Positions 1-8,189 of a stretch of 22,728 bases of DNA are shown here, one piece after another (the first letter of the stretch is position 1; each line of letters opens with the position of its first letter). The notes under the pieces are model-generated. The model was given only the letters and a program-made list of their open reading frames with translations, ran no database searches and had not been told where the DNA came from. The stretch lies in the IMG/VR virus record IMGVR_UViG_3300044619_000420, positions 1 to 22,728 of that record; one strand, given 5' to 3'. A program made the position numbers and the translations under genes. The stretch comes from a virus.

Positions 1-257
1 GGCACTTCGCTTTGAGTGCCGATGACGTACACGAAATCGCCCGTCGGGCCAAGCGTCTGAATACGCTCCCCAGCGGGCCAGAAATAGGTCTGGTCTTGCG
101 TACAGAACACGGCGAGACGCTCGGTGTTCCAGCTATCGACCATTTGGTCAAACGCCGACAGGGCGTCTTGGGCCATCGCAGCCGAAGGCGTCTCGCCTTC
201 AGCCAGGATACCGAGCAGACGCAAAGCTCCGTTAATCTGATCGCCTGCGGTTGCCAT
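1..257 (-). CDS. P22 gp4-like head-completion (packaged-DNA stabilisation) protein, partial
   Basis: The reading frame is open from the ATG at 255-257 to the left window edge, so only about the first 85 residues are present and the C-terminus is missing. The protein starts MATAGDQINGALRLLG and continues with LAEGETPSAA, ALSAFDQMVDSWNTERL and an aromatic stretch with FWPAGERIQTLGPTG. This N-terminal pattern is typical of the P22 gp4 tail-accessory family, which binds below the portal ring after DNA packaging, closes the channel and forms the platform for the tail. Its place directly downstream of the coat-protein genes matches the P22 order (coat, gp4). The start is 3 bases downstream of the stop of the preceding small gene, so translation is probably coupled. 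The family call rests on the N-terminal pattern and gene order only. Confidence 0.8.
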   Translation of the reverse strand, partial: MATAGDQINGALRLLGILAEGETPSAAMAQDALSAFDQMVDSWNTERLAVFCTQDQTYFWPAGERIQTLGPTGDFVYVIGTQSEV

Positions 258-260
258 AAC

Positions 261-458
261 TTACTCTTTCCTCTTGCGCCGCGCCCTTAACTCGTTACTG
301 GCCGCAACAGGTTCCGGCGACGCAGCAGGTTCATCCTGCCGCGCCGCCGGTTCCAAAGGATCATACTCCTCCCAACCGTGCTCGTAGTCCATAGCCGCCT
401 CTACATCCGAGATGGCGATTTTCAGTCCGTGAACCGGGTGGCGAAGATATATGTTCAT
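261..458 (-). CDS. Small hypothetical phage protein, 65 aa
   Basis: This short protein begins MNIYLRHPVHGLKIAISD. An acidic middle (DYEHGWEEYDPLEP) follows, and the end is basic (ELRARRKRKE). Small proteins of the pattern 'lRHPxHGxKiA ... YExGWExYdP' are familiar between coat and gp4-like genes of related phages, but I know of no function. The gene is separated by two bases from the upstream frame and by three from the gp4-like start, so it is part of the head operon. An accessory role in head completion is possible but unsupported by any motif. Confidence 0.7.
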   Translation of the reverse strand: MNIYLRHPVHGLKIAISDVEAAMDYEHGWEEYDPLEPAARQDEPAASPEPVAASNELRARRKRKE

Positions 459-460
459 AG

Positions 461-781
461 TTACGGCAACAGTCCGTAAGCCTGCAAACGAGCCTCAAGC
501 TGGCTCACGCGATCCTGAAGGTTCTTGATGACAGAAAGCACCGTGTTGCCTTCGTTCTTCGTAACGAAGCCAAACGGAGTCGTCTGCGTCAAGTCTTGGA
601 TTGCGAAGTCAGCCGGGCTCGGCGCCGTAAACGTAATCGTCGTCGATTGCGTCGTAAGCGCTGCGCCCTTGGCTACCGGAGTCGTGCCGTAAAAGCCGAC
701 CGTACCACCAGAGGTGCCAATGACGGCACCATCAAGCTCGGGGTCGGAGAAGGCAACACCAACTGCCTGTGTATTTGGCAT
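461..781 (-). CDS. Small virion-associated protein with C-terminal coiled coil, 106 aa
   Basis: The first part is rich in Gly, Thr and Ser, with GTSGGTVGFYGTTPVAKGAA and TTITFTAPSPADFAIQDLT. The last 30 residues (VLSVIKNLQDRVSQLEARLQ) form a heptad-like amphipathic helix that could trimerise. This 'GFYGTTPVAKG ... ADFAIQDL ... VLSVIxNLQxRVxxLE' layout recurs in phage proteins often annotated as head-fibre or structural proteins. Such a protein might decorate the capsid as a short trimeric fibre, but this is inference. A good ribosome site (AAGAGG) lies upstream. A hairpin with terminator-like shape (803-830) separates it from the gene before it. Confidence 0.7.
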   Translation of the reverse strand: MPNTQAVGVAFSDPELDGAVIGTSGGTVGFYGTTPVAKGAALTTQSTTITFTAPSPADFAIQDLTQTTPFGFVTKNEGNTVLSVIKNLQDRVSQLEARLQAYGLLP

Positions 782-802
782 AGATAAGTCCTCTTAAAGA
801 GT

Positions 803-830
803 GCCCCCTACGGTGTGACCCGTAGGGGGC
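803..830 (-). terminator. Terminator-like hairpin downstream of the 135-aa head gene
   Basis: A perfect 10-bp stem (GCCCCCTACG / CGTAGGGGGC) with an 8-base loop starts 7 bases after the stop at 838-840. On the minus strand it is followed by ACTCTTT, a weak U-tract. It could be an intrinsic or partial terminator that lowers expression of the genes toward the left edge relative to the coat protein. The short U-tract means read-through is likely. Confidence 0.6.
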
Positions 831-837
831 GTTGCCA

Positions 838-1245
838 TTACGAGATGCGGTAGCAAGTCCAAGTAGCATCGCCAGTCTTGCGAGCGCGGAAGTGGGCCGA
901 CGTACCGTCAGCAACCACCGCAGCGCCCACAATCGTCCAGCCCGTGCCCGAGAACGTCACGTCGTTTGCTGCGTCGTCACCAAGGTTAACGCAGAAAAAG
1001 TCGATCGTGCTGCCCACGCGGGCGCTGGCCACTGCTGCGTCCAGCAGCGAAGCCGCTGCGAACGAGTAGGTGCCGGCGCTGGTGCTGCCTGAGTCTACCG
1101 AGAACACGCCGTTCACAAGGTCGGCAACGGCGATGGTGCCCGTCGCACCAGCATACGCCGTCACCGGACCAAGAACGCCCATAAGCGGCTCGGCAGCATT
1201 GCCGACGCCAACCTGATAACCACTAGTACCGTTAGGAAGTGCCAT
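838..1245 (-). CDS. Putative capsid-associated / decoration protein, 135 aa
   Basis: The protein is Gly/Ala/Ser/Thr/Val-rich, apparently all beta, and contains only a few charged residues until the end (FRARKTGDATWTCYRIS). It starts MALPNGTSGYQVGVGN. The ending 'SAHFRARKTGDATWTCYR' and the pattern of short beta segments suit a virion surface or decoration protein. Position immediately after the coat gene (30-base gap) is where decoration or cement proteins are often encoded. A GGAG ribosome site is present upstream. No catalytic motif is visible, and the role is inferred from context and composition. Confidence 0.7.
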   Translation of the reverse strand: MALPNGTSGYQVGVGNAAEPLMGVLGPVTAYAGATGTIAVADLVNGVFSVDSGSTSAGTYSFAAASLLDAAVASARVGSTIDFFCVNLGDDAANDVTFSGTGWTIVGAAVVADGTSAHFRARKTGDATWTCYRIS

Positions 1246-1275
1246 GTTTAGTTACTCCGTGAATAAGGTTAAGAA

Positions 1276-2487
1276 TTAGCCCCAGATGCGGCAGGCCATC
1301 TGCGGGCGGATCACCGAGTAGCCATACAGCACGTCGATACGGCAGGGCATACGGTCGTTGTTGATGTCGTACTGACGGACAACGCGCATGGAGATGCCGT
1401 TGTGAACCTGACGCGACGCCATGTCAACGCCCTGCGGGAGCAGGAGGTCGGCGGTGGCAAACGTAATCGCATCCTTGTGGTACACAAGGTTCTGAGCGTA
1501 CTGGCCAGAAGCGGCACCCACGTAGGTCACGACATCACCGGCGGTCGGCAGCTTGCTGACCGTGGCGAGGGCGTGCGTCGGGCCGTACACAGCCGGCAGG
1601 AACTGAACATCGACGAACTCGGTCGAGGCCGAGGTCACGCTGTTCTGCACCACGAACTGCTGGAGCGCACCAGTGGACTCGCGGGTCTGCGGGTTGACCG
1701 CATACACGCCAGCAATGGTGAACACGTCGCCGGGGACGAGGGTAAGACCATCGGTCACGTTGTCGAGCGTCAGCTTGTTGGCACCGTTGGTCAGCGTGGT
1801 CTTCACGATCGGGGTGTCCGCGCGCGAGGCCGAGCCGTTGGTGTGCTGCTTAATCGACTGAGACATGTTGATCTCGTCGTAGCCAAGGATGCCTTCGCCC
1901 ATCATGCCGTTCTTGAACTGGCGGCTGATCGAATCAACCGGGTTGAACAAGCCCTTCATGCCTTCGACAAGGCCAGCGTTGGCCGCCGGGTTGACGGTGG
2001 CGTAGCGCGGAGCCATACCAGCGGCAGCTTCGTTCAGCTTCTGCTGCGCCTGCAACAGAACGAGCGAGGTGCCGGGGGTGACGCCAGGCGTACCGACCGA
2101 CTGAAACACGTTCTTGTACGAGCTTGCCACGTCGGCGTCGATGCTGGAGGCGAGCTGGCTGATACGCGGCTTGAGCACGCGCTCGGCAAAGTCGTCCAAC
2201 TGGAGGGCCATTTCGGCGCTGGTGAAGTTGACGCCGATGTGCTTCTGGGAGGCGACGGTGAGCGTGGTGAACTGCTCGTTGTCGTCCTGAACCTGAAGCG
2301 CAGCGCCGTCGGTCACAAGAGCGCGATCCGGCAGACGGATGCGGAGGGTCGAACCAATCTTGGCACCTTCGACAGCGAAGCTGTCGTCGTACTGACGGTT
2401 CACGTTGCGGGTAATTACGAGGTTGTTCTCCAGGATTTCCAGAGCCTTCCGCGTAATCATGTCAATAGTAAGAAGTGTATTAGCCAC
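1276..2487 (-). CDS. Major capsid (coat) protein, P22 gp5 family
   Basis: This 403-aa protein starts MANTLLTIDMITRKALEILENN, closely matching the conserved beginning of P22-family coat proteins (MANxLLT...ALxxLENNLV). It continues with RNVNRQYDDSF, GSTLRIRLPDR and SQKHIGVNFTSAEMALQLDDFAERV split across the N-terminal third, as expected for the HK97-fold coat. P22 gp5 itself is 430 aa. The start codon is GTG (2485-2487), preceded by GGAG at suitable distance; no ATG would preserve the conserved N-terminus. The scaffold gene lies 21 bases upstream, and a promoter candidate sits before the scaffold, so the two are probably co-expressed. Coat molecules co-assemble with scaffold and portal into the procapsid. 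Confidence 0.93.
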   Translation of the reverse strand: MANTLLTIDMITRKALEILENNLVITRNVNRQYDDSFAVEGAKIGSTLRIRLPDRALVTDGAALQVQDDNEQFTTLTVASQKHIGVNFTSAEMALQLDDFAERVLKPRISQLASSIDADVASSYKNVFQSVGTPGVTPGTSLVLLQAQQKLNEAAAGMAPRYATVNPAANAGLVEGMKGLFNPVDSISRQFKNGMMGEGILGYDEINMSQSIKQHTNGSASRADTPIVKTTLTNGANKLTLDNVTDGLTLVPGDVFTIAGVYAVNPQTRESTGALQQFVVQNSVTSASTEFVDVQFLPAVYGPTHALATVSKLPTAGDVVTYVGAASGQYAQNLVYHKDAITFATADLLLPQGVDMASRQVHNGISMRVVRQYDINNDRMPCRIDVLYGYSVIRPQMACRIWG

Positions 2488-2508
2488 AATAAATCTCCAA
2501 AAAAGAAG

Positions 2509-3285
2509 TTAGCGGGTACGTCGCGCTTCCCACTGCTTAATCTGCCTCAGACGCTCGGCTTCGATCCACTCCGACGTGCTCATGTCCTTGACTGAGCGTG
2601 GGTCCGTCGTGTCTCGGGCCGGCGCGCCTACGGTTTTAGCCGTCACAGGCTTAATCGGCGGGGGCGCGTTGGTTGTTCGTTTAACTGGCGGATTGTCGGT
2701 CAATTTGACCTCAATCTTACCAATCTCCTTGGCTTGTAGGTAGGGCGCCAAACGGGAAATACGTTCAGCTTCGCGGGGGTTAGAACCTAAATAGTATGCT
2801 ACATCGGGGCCAACATCCGAAGCCTGAATCGTCTCGGCCATAACGTTCGTGATTGGCAGCGATCGGTTGTACACAACCTGTTCAAAGTCGTCGTACTTGT
2901 CAAAAGCCGCTTCTTCACGTTCCTTATAGGCCATCAACAGCTCGCGCTGCTGCCGGTCTGCCTCCCGTTTGGCCAGCAACTCCTCGGCCTTGCGGGTTGC
3001 CAAAGCATCCGCGTAGGCGTCGGGGTCGATGTCCCGGTCAGGCAGCGTGGCGGGCGTCTGAGCTTGGGACTCAGGCGCTTTTAGCGCTTGCTCTCGTTCC
3101 CACTTGCGACGTTCCCGTGCAAGCCTCTTGCCTACCAGCGCGTCGAGCTCCTCTTGGGAGAACGTCTTGGCAGGCTTTTCCTCCGGCTGAGTTGCCTCTT
3201 GGGCAACAACTTCGGGTTCCGGTGCAGCCGTAGCAACCGGTTCCGGCGCGGGTACTTGTTCCGCTACTACTTCATTTTCAGACAT
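2509..3285 (-). CDS. Capsid scaffolding protein
   Basis: A 258-aa, highly charged protein. An acidic, Pro/Glu-rich N-terminus is followed by FSQEELDALVGKRLARERRK and a long Glu/Arg/Lys/Gln-rich helical stretch (roughly residues 55-130) with strong coiled-coil character. It ends in a basic tail (RQIKQWEARRTR), as is typical for a scaffold that binds the coat. The EELDALVGKRLARERRKWE motif recurs in phage capsid assembly scaffolds. I chose the ATG at 3283-3285 because AGGA lies 7 bases upstream; the frame remains open for 11 further codons but without a ribosome site. Its place directly before the coat gene agrees with P22 (scaffold, then coat). It would shape the procapsid and leave before or during packaging. 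Confidence 0.85.
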   Translation of the reverse strand: MSENEVVAEQVPAPEPVATAAPEPEVVAQEATQPEEKPAKTFSQEELDALVGKRLARERRKWEREQALKAPESQAQTPATLPDRDIDPDAYADALATRKAEELLAKREADRQQRELLMAYKEREEAAFDKYDDFEQVVYNRSLPITNVMAETIQASDVGPDVAYYLGSNPREAERISRLAPYLQAKEIGKIEVKLTDNPPVKRTTNAPPPIKPVTAKTVGAPARDTTDPRSVKDMSTSEWIEAERLRQIKQWEARRTR

Positions 3286-3330
3286 TTTGATTCCTAATGA
3301 ATCCCTGGTGAGCCGCACCAGTACGGTTAA

Positions 3331-3358
3331 ATCGTACGCTGTTGCGCAAAAGAGTCAA
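3331..3358 (-). promoter_or_regulatory. Sigma70-type promoter for scaffold and coat
   Basis: On the minus strand TTGACT (3353-3358) and TACGAT (3331-3336) are separated by 16 bp, matching 5/6 and 4/6 of the consensus hexamers. The scaffold ATG lies 46 bases downstream of the -10. It sits in the only sizeable gap (76 bp) in the head module, directly after the 450-aa spike gene. This would give scaffold and coat, needed in large amounts, their own promoter. The -10 overlaps a small inverted repeat (GTACG...CGTAC, 3321-3337). Confidence 0.5.
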
Positions 3359-3361
3359 GCG

Positions 3362-4714
3362 TTAGAACGATCCGTGCTTCAGGACACGAATAGCCACTGT
3401 GCCGTTAAACGAATTATTAGAGCCAGATACGTTTAAAAATGTCAGCCGGATAGTATCAACGCCTTTCAAAACGGCGCTTACAACCCAATCGCTGCCCGCG
3501 TTAATTGGGGTTGCCAGCACCGTGCAGTAGCGATCAAGGGGCACTCCAGCCATAGCCACATCAACTTGGTAGTTATTGCCCGTTGTTACGGTTCCGGTGT
3601 TGACGGAAGCTAACAGCGGCACATCCAATTCAATCAGCGAAGCCGTCATTTTGGCCATAATGTTGGCGTAAGTTACGAGTGGCGTGCCAAACGCGTCGTA
3701 ATAGTTACGCTCTACTTTGCAGATAGAATTACCATCAGCAACGTAAACATAGTTAGAAACGGGGTCTTGAAATTCGTTGTCTTTAATGACAACACCATAA
3801 GTGTTGTCTGAAATACCGATTAGGTTTTTAGATATAGCAACGCCGCCAAGCGCCCCAGCAAAAATGTTGCCGCTGACGTTTACGCCCCGGCAACTTCTAA
3901 GCCGCAACACACTGTCATCGGTGTTGGTTCCCGTACGGTTAAACTCTATGTAGTTGCCCGTAAACTCAACGCTGCTCCATTTGCGAAGTTCAATTGTGTC
4001 GTAAGGCGTAGGGGCGCCAACACCAGTGGCTCCGTTGCCTTCAAAGTAACACCCGTTAATAACCAACGAGTATTTTTGTGCGACATTGCTGCTGCCAATC
4101 GCCACGTTATTGCCGCCAAATCGACAATCACGTAGACGAACCGCATTTACAGGCTGCCCAAAAGACACTGCAACAGCATTGGTTAAGCCCGTACCGCCAT
4201 TTGACGTAGAGTTATCAATGTTAAAAAACCGGCAGTTGGTAAGACTGACGTAATAGACCTCTACCTCAAAAGCGATTCCAGCAATCTGAAATCCTTCAAT
4301 GTAGACCTTATCTAGAATAATTTCTGTTACTGGGCCAGACACGCCATTACATCGGATAGCGCCCGTGTTTTGCGACCCGCCGCCAATTAAACAGTTAAGC
4401 GACAAGTTAGACAGATATATGTTGTCTTGATTGTTAAACGTAAACAGATAGTTTGTCGTTGTTGCCGTTGTTCTGTAGTAGATGTTCGTAGACATCGGAG
4501 TATCGCCGCAAATGCTAGTGCGGTTAGATACTGTTAAAGGCGCAGTAACTTTGTAGTTCCCCGCCGGAATATAAAGCGTTTTACCGGCAGCCGCCGTAAT
4601 AGCGGCTTGCAGCGCCGCCGTATCGTCAGCGTTGTTATCGCCAACAGCGCCGTAGTCTTTTGCGTTGACTACAGCGCCATTAACCATGGCAAACGATGCG
4701 CGAGTTAAGGCCAT
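3362..4714 (-). CDS. Beta-helix tailspike-like protein without adaptor, 450 aa
   Basis: Residues about 14-75 carry the pectate-lyase superfamily entry signature: VNAKDYGAVGDNNADDTAAL, then IPAGNYKVTAPLTVSNRTSICG. A run of NxxxF/I and V-x-N-x-F repeats follows (for example SNRTSICGDTP, NNVAIG, VVIKDNEFQD, SGNIFAGA), typical of a right-handed parallel beta-helix to about residue 340. The last 100 residues form a separate Gly/Thr/Val-rich module. Such proteins form trimers and bind or cleave surface polysaccharide. Unlike the two genes before it, it lacks the N-terminal KIS...GT...VVQ leader and enters the helix almost at once, so it may dock on another spike rather than on the tail itself (inference). 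No catalytic residues can be assigned from sequence alone. Confidence 0.8.
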   Translation of the reverse strand: MALTRASFAMVNGAVVNAKDYGAVGDNNADDTAALQAAITAAAGKTLYIPAGNYKVTAPLTVSNRTSICGDTPMSTNIYYRTTATTTNYLFTFNNQDNIYLSNLSLNCLIGGGSQNTGAIRCNGVSGPVTEIILDKVYIEGFQIAGIAFEVEVYYVSLTNCRFFNIDNSTSNGGTGLTNAVAVSFGQPVNAVRLRDCRFGGNNVAIGSSNVAQKYSLVINGCYFEGNGATGVGAPTPYDTIELRKWSSVEFTGNYIEFNRTGTNTDDSVLRLRSCRGVNVSGNIFAGALGGVAISKNLIGISDNTYGVVIKDNEFQDPVSNYVYVADGNSICKVERNYYDAFGTPLVTYANIMAKMTASLIELDVPLLASVNTGTVTTGNNYQVDVAMAGVPLDRYCTVLATPINAGSDWVVSAVLKGVDTIRLTFLNVSGSNNSFNGTVAIRVLKHGSF

Positions 4715-4723
4715 AACGATCTC

Positions 4724-5668
4724 TTAAACTTGGTAAGTCAAGCTAAAGTAGTCAATGTTGGCGCTGCCAGACGTAACATCGCTTACCAACAAGCTACGGG
4801 TTGACGTACCGCTGCCATACGCCCGGAAAATGGCGCGTGCTTGAGATGCAAGCGCCGCTGGGATGACATTAGTGCGACCAGCGCCAAAACCAAAGTTTTC
4901 GCAAGCAAACGATCCTGTACCGCCGCCGCTAGCCCCAGGAGTAAACGGCAAAGAAATGTACAGCGTGTTGCCGGCGGTCATGCCAGCCGTGCTGATGCTG
5001 TTTAACCCCGAAAATCTACAATGCACGATGTTGCCGACGCGAGAGTAACGGCCAGTTACTGTCGTTGCCGAAGCGTTACCGCCTGCGTTATCGTCAAATA
5101 GCGTGACGGTGTATGTACCTTCCTCGTACCAGTTGAGCAGCGCGCTTGTCTCTCCCGCCGCGCCGGTGTTCGCAGAGAAGTCGATGCCTTTGCCGGCGGT
5201 GTTGACAACGAGGTTGCCCAAATTTTCCATCGTAAAGCGCGGAGTGCCTTCAGTTTGGAAAATAAACTGTCCGGCACCGCCGCCACGCGCATTAAGAACA
5301 GAGCTTCCTTCGTTAGTGCCGCCGTTTAGCGCGGTAGCAATTTGAAGCCCTCGCCCGGCGGTAAAACCAAACTCAGCTTGAACGCCGTTAAACGTCGCAG
5401 CAACTGTTTGAATACCGGAAAAAGTCTGTGCCGAGTCAGTACGAGCAACTGTAAAGTTGCTGTTCGGAACGGTCATTACGCGAGTCGTACTAGCGCCGGG
5501 GCCAGCAACCTGAAGGATGCCGGTCGTCGCGTTGGATCGGACGTTTTTAACCGTCAAATCGTCGGAGGATACTTTTACCGTGCTGTTGCTTTGAACAATA
5601 GGCAGAACTTCCGTTCCGGCCAGCGGGGTCGTTGCGGCGGTAAGCTGGGAAATCTTTTTGTCAGCCAT
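4724..5668 (-). CDS. Tail fibre protein with shared virion-attachment leader, 314 aa
   Basis: The N-terminus (MADKKISQLTAATTPLAGTE, then VLPIVQSNSTVKVSSDDL) resembles that of the neighbouring 777-aa spike (KISDLPLVDSPVEGTDL, VVVQDNVTKKA), which suggests a common attachment module. The middle is Gly/Ala/Thr-rich with fibre-like repeats (GGTNEGSSVLNARGGGAG). From about residue 180, LLNWYEEGTYTVTLFDD and TGRYSRVGNIVHCRFSGL match a widespread C-terminal fibre domain of phages ('YEEGTWTP ... YxrvGnlV'). No beta-helix signature is present. It probably contributes to receptor binding alongside the two spikes. It starts 22 bases after the upstream stop with an AGAGG ribosome site. Confidence 0.78.
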   Translation of the reverse strand: MADKKISQLTAATTPLAGTEVLPIVQSNSTVKVSSDDLTVKNVRSNATTGILQVAGPGASTTRVMTVPNSNFTVARTDSAQTFSGIQTVAATFNGVQAEFGFTAGRGLQIATALNGGTNEGSSVLNARGGGAGQFIFQTEGTPRFTMENLGNLVVNTAGKGIDFSANTGAAGETSALLNWYEEGTYTVTLFDDNAGGNASATTVTGRYSRVGNIVHCRFSGLNSISTAGMTAGNTLYISLPFTPGASGGGTGSFACENFGFGAGRTNVIPAALASQARAIFRAYGSGTSTRSLLVSDVTSGSANIDYFSLTYQV

Positions 5669-5690
5669 GTTGAAAAACCTCTTAAGCTAA

Positions 5691-8024
5691 TTATGGGGCG
5701 TTTCCTAACGCCGTCAACGACTCATAGTAAACCAGGGCGCGGATCGTTCCTTGTGCCGTAAACGTACCGCCGCCGTTTTTAGTAATCTGCACGAACAACG
5801 TATTGGTCGTAATGTCAGACGCGGCGTTAGCGTTATATAGCGTATTGACCTTAGTGTTTTTGGCCACGGCTTGCGCAGTCGCAATTACGCTAGAACTGCC
5901 GCCGCCATACGCGGCATCCCACGTATTTCCAGCGGCCAAAGCCGAGTCAACGCGCAACTGACAGCCAACGATGCGCGATCCAACGGGAACTTCCATTGCA
6001 AGGCTGACCGTTGCCGATGCAGTGATGTTAGCAATGGTTTCTGCCGTGCTCAACGCGACTGGATAGCCTAGCGTATCGTCGTTTAAATTGCGGTCGCCTA
6101 CGTTGCGATACGTTGCATTAATGCTCCACGGATTTACGCTGCGTGAAGCATAAGTGCTGTGCAGAATGTTGCCAGAAACAATGTTGTCTGTGTCTGACGC
6201 TGCGGCAAAGTTACACCCGATAGACAACAGCGGCGTGTTTTGATCGTCACGCACCGTGTTCTTTGTAATTTCGTTAAACGTAGAGTTGCTAACAAAATGA
6301 AAGCCTCTCCAACCAGTATAAGTACCGTTTTTAACGATGTTACTTGTAATTTTAAAGTAGCGTACCTGATCAAACAGCATACCGTATACGCCAACTTGCG
6401 AGGCGATTACGTTGTTGCCAATCAAGAACGTATCCATAAAGTACGACGTATTGCTGTGGAACACGGCAATCGGCGATTCCGTTGACCCAGCGGGGTCACC
6501 ACACCCAACAATCGTATTGTCTACAATCTTATTTCCAACGCAGTTAGCCGTCGTATACGTTGCATCGCCACGGAAGTAAATTCCGTAGGCTTTGGAGGAC
6601 GCGGCGGCTTTTAGCGTGTTGTTAGAAATTGTGATGTAATTCAATCCATCAGCATTTGGCGCAACTAAATCTGTAACAGCAATGCCTTTGTCCGAAAATG
6701 CGTAGATTGAATTTCCGCTAATCGTTGAATAGGAGCCTTGCTCTAGGAGAATTCCACCTAAAGAATTTTGGATGTTATTGTTGCTGATGTTGTTGTAAAC
6801 ACCGTGCACCTTCAACGATCCGCCAATTCTTTCCGTAAGCGCGACTAGAGTTGAAAACGAAATGTTATTGCAAATCGTGTTGTAGTTGTTCTGGCCGGCG
6901 GTTGTTCCCGCTGGATGGTACATATACAGATCGTGGTCAACAACATTCTTGAAGAAGTTGTTAGATACTTCAGAATGATTTGTCAGCCACATAAAGATGC
7001 CTTCGGCAAACGTGTTGCCGCTGGCGTCATCCACAATCCTATTTCCCGTAATTAAACTGTAGTCGCTGCTATAGCAAAAAATGCCGTAATAGTTAATGCC
7101 GCCTAAGTTGCCCGGCGAGTCTTGGCAGTTGGCGATTGTATCGCCGCCCACAAACGTATTGTTAACGATTTTGATGTAGTCGGAGTCAATGTAGATGACG
7201 CCCGCTTGCGGAACATCAATGAACGTCAAGTTTTGGATTGTTACGTTGTCAGCCGAGTTGACCTTAATCAAGCTCGGAATGTGCTGAATGTTCGTAATGA
7301 CCGCGTGCGTAAAGATGCCGGGGCCGAGTAGCGTTCCGCTACCCTCAATCGTGACGTTATCAGCCGTAACCAAAAAAATGGACGGCGGATTGGCTTGGTA
7401 TTGATATCCGGTAGTCTGAATCGTACCGTCAACGCGGATCGTCATCGCCTTATTGACGGCAATGCTTGATGTGACCTTGTACGTGCCTTCTGGCACCCAG
7501 ACGTTATCGCTGGCATTGACAGCCGCTTGAATGGCTGCCGTGTCATCCGTTACGCCATCACCAAAAGCGCCAAAGTCTTTGACGCTAACGATGTCGCGTT
7601 CTTTAGACTGCACGCTACGAGCAACCGCGCCCGTACCCGCCGCCGTAAAACTTACCGCGCCCGCGCTATTAACCAGCGAGGTCTGCGTCTGTACGGTCGA
7701 GAACTTAACGACCGCGCCAACGTGCAGCCCTTGCGTAAATGTAACGGTGTTGTTGTCCGTCTCAACGTAGGACAGACCTTCGTACTGGTTCACGCCATCG
7801 ACGAACACCATAAGGTTGTTCGCGCCAGCCGCATAGGTCATCGTCGTCAGATTAAAGACAGTCTGACCGGCGGTTGCGTACTGGATTTCTTCAAAGCCCA
7901 CATACGTCTGAATGTCGCTGGCAAACGCCTTTTTAGTCACGTTGTCCTGAACGACAACGAACAGATCGGTGCCTTCGACCGGCGAGTCTACGAGCGGAAG
8001 GTCTGAAATCTTAACGATTGCCAT
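5691..8024 (-). CDS. Tailspike with adaptor and pectate-lyase-like beta-helix, 777 aa
   Basis: Four parts can be seen. Residues 1-40 are a short leader (MAIVKISDLPLVDSPVEGTD). About 45-115 form a beta module with AGQTVFNL, LMVFVDGVNQYEGLSY and VTFTQGLHVGAVV, common at the base of phage fibres. About 145-640 form a right-handed beta-helix, entered by VSVKDFGAFGDGVTDDTAAI and WVPEGTYKVTSS and continued by dense NNxI/SxNxI rungs rich in Asn, Ile and Val. About 655-777 form a C-terminal module (VPVGSRIVGCQLRVDSAL, AKNTKVN, TAQGTIRALVYYE), probably for trimerisation or receptor contact. Function: adsorption spike, possibly a glycan lyase or hydrolase acting at the cell surface. It is the longest gene in the window and first of three host-recognition genes. 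The active site cannot be assigned without structure. Confidence 0.85.
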   Translation of the reverse strand: MAIVKISDLPLVDSPVEGTDLFVVVQDNVTKKAFASDIQTYVGFEEIQYATAGQTVFNLTTMTYAAGANNLMVFVDGVNQYEGLSYVETDNNTVTFTQGLHVGAVVKFSTVQTQTSLVNSAGAVSFTAAGTGAVARSVQSKERDIVSVKDFGAFGDGVTDDTAAIQAAVNASDNVWVPEGTYKVTSSIAVNKAMTIRVDGTIQTTGYQYQANPPSIFLVTADNVTIEGSGTLLGPGIFTHAVITNIQHIPSLIKVNSADNVTIQNLTFIDVPQAGVIYIDSDYIKIVNNTFVGGDTIANCQDSPGNLGGINYYGIFCYSSDYSLITGNRIVDDASGNTFAEGIFMWLTNHSEVSNNFFKNVVDHDLYMYHPAGTTAGQNNYNTICNNISFSTLVALTERIGGSLKVHGVYNNISNNNIQNSLGGILLEQGSYSTISGNSIYAFSDKGIAVTDLVAPNADGLNYITISNNTLKAAASSKAYGIYFRGDATYTTANCVGNKIVDNTIVGCGDPAGSTESPIAVFHSNTSYFMDTFLIGNNVIASQVGVYGMLFDQVRYFKITSNIVKNGTYTGWRGFHFVSNSTFNEITKNTVRDDQNTPLLSIGCNFAAASDTDNIVSGNILHSTYASRSVNPWSINATYRNVGDRNLNDDTLGYPVALSTAETIANITASATVSLAMEVPVGSRIVGCQLRVDSALAAGNTWDAAYGGGSSSVIATAQAVAKNTKVNTLYNANAASDITTNTLFVQITKNGGGTFTAQGTIRALVYYESLTALGNAP

Positions 8025-8027
8025 TCA

Positions 8028-8189
8028 TCACTCCAACAGCAGCAAGCCGCCGTTCTCTTGCACCAAGTTTTCGCCGGTTTCGGTTTCCAAATTGCCAAAT
8101 ATCACGTCGCTTGCGTAGCCCGTCAGAAACGAAGCAATGCCGCCAAGCCCTAGCCCGACCGCATTTCGCAAACCAACTCCGAAGCTCAT
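8028..8189 (-). CDS. Tiny hypothetical protein, 53 aa
   Basis: A small frame beginning MSFGVGLRNAVGLGLGG and ending in two similar acidic segments (GNLETETG and NLVQENGGLLLLE). The start overlaps the stop of the upstream 100-aa gene as ATGA, and its own stop is three bases from the spike start, where its last codons also supply GGAG for the spike. That tight fit on both sides argues that it is real. The NLxxENGxxLLLE ending resembles small tail-region proteins in other phages. A Gly/Leu-rich N-terminal half could be weakly membrane- or assembly-associated. Function unknown. Confidence 0.65.
   Translation of the reverse strand: MSFGVGLRNAVGLGLGGIASFLTGYASDVIFGNLETETGENLVQENGGLLLLE

Noticed and set aside
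1-20. Inverted repeat GGCACT...AGTGCC at the window edge
   Set aside because: A six-base stem within the coding sequence of the gp4-like gene with no U-tract; expected by chance.
1402-2595. 397-codon open frame on the plus strand across the coat gene
   Set aside because: It mirrors the coat gene in codon phase, has no recognisable domain and no ribosome site. Long antisense frames arise from the codon bias of the coat gene.
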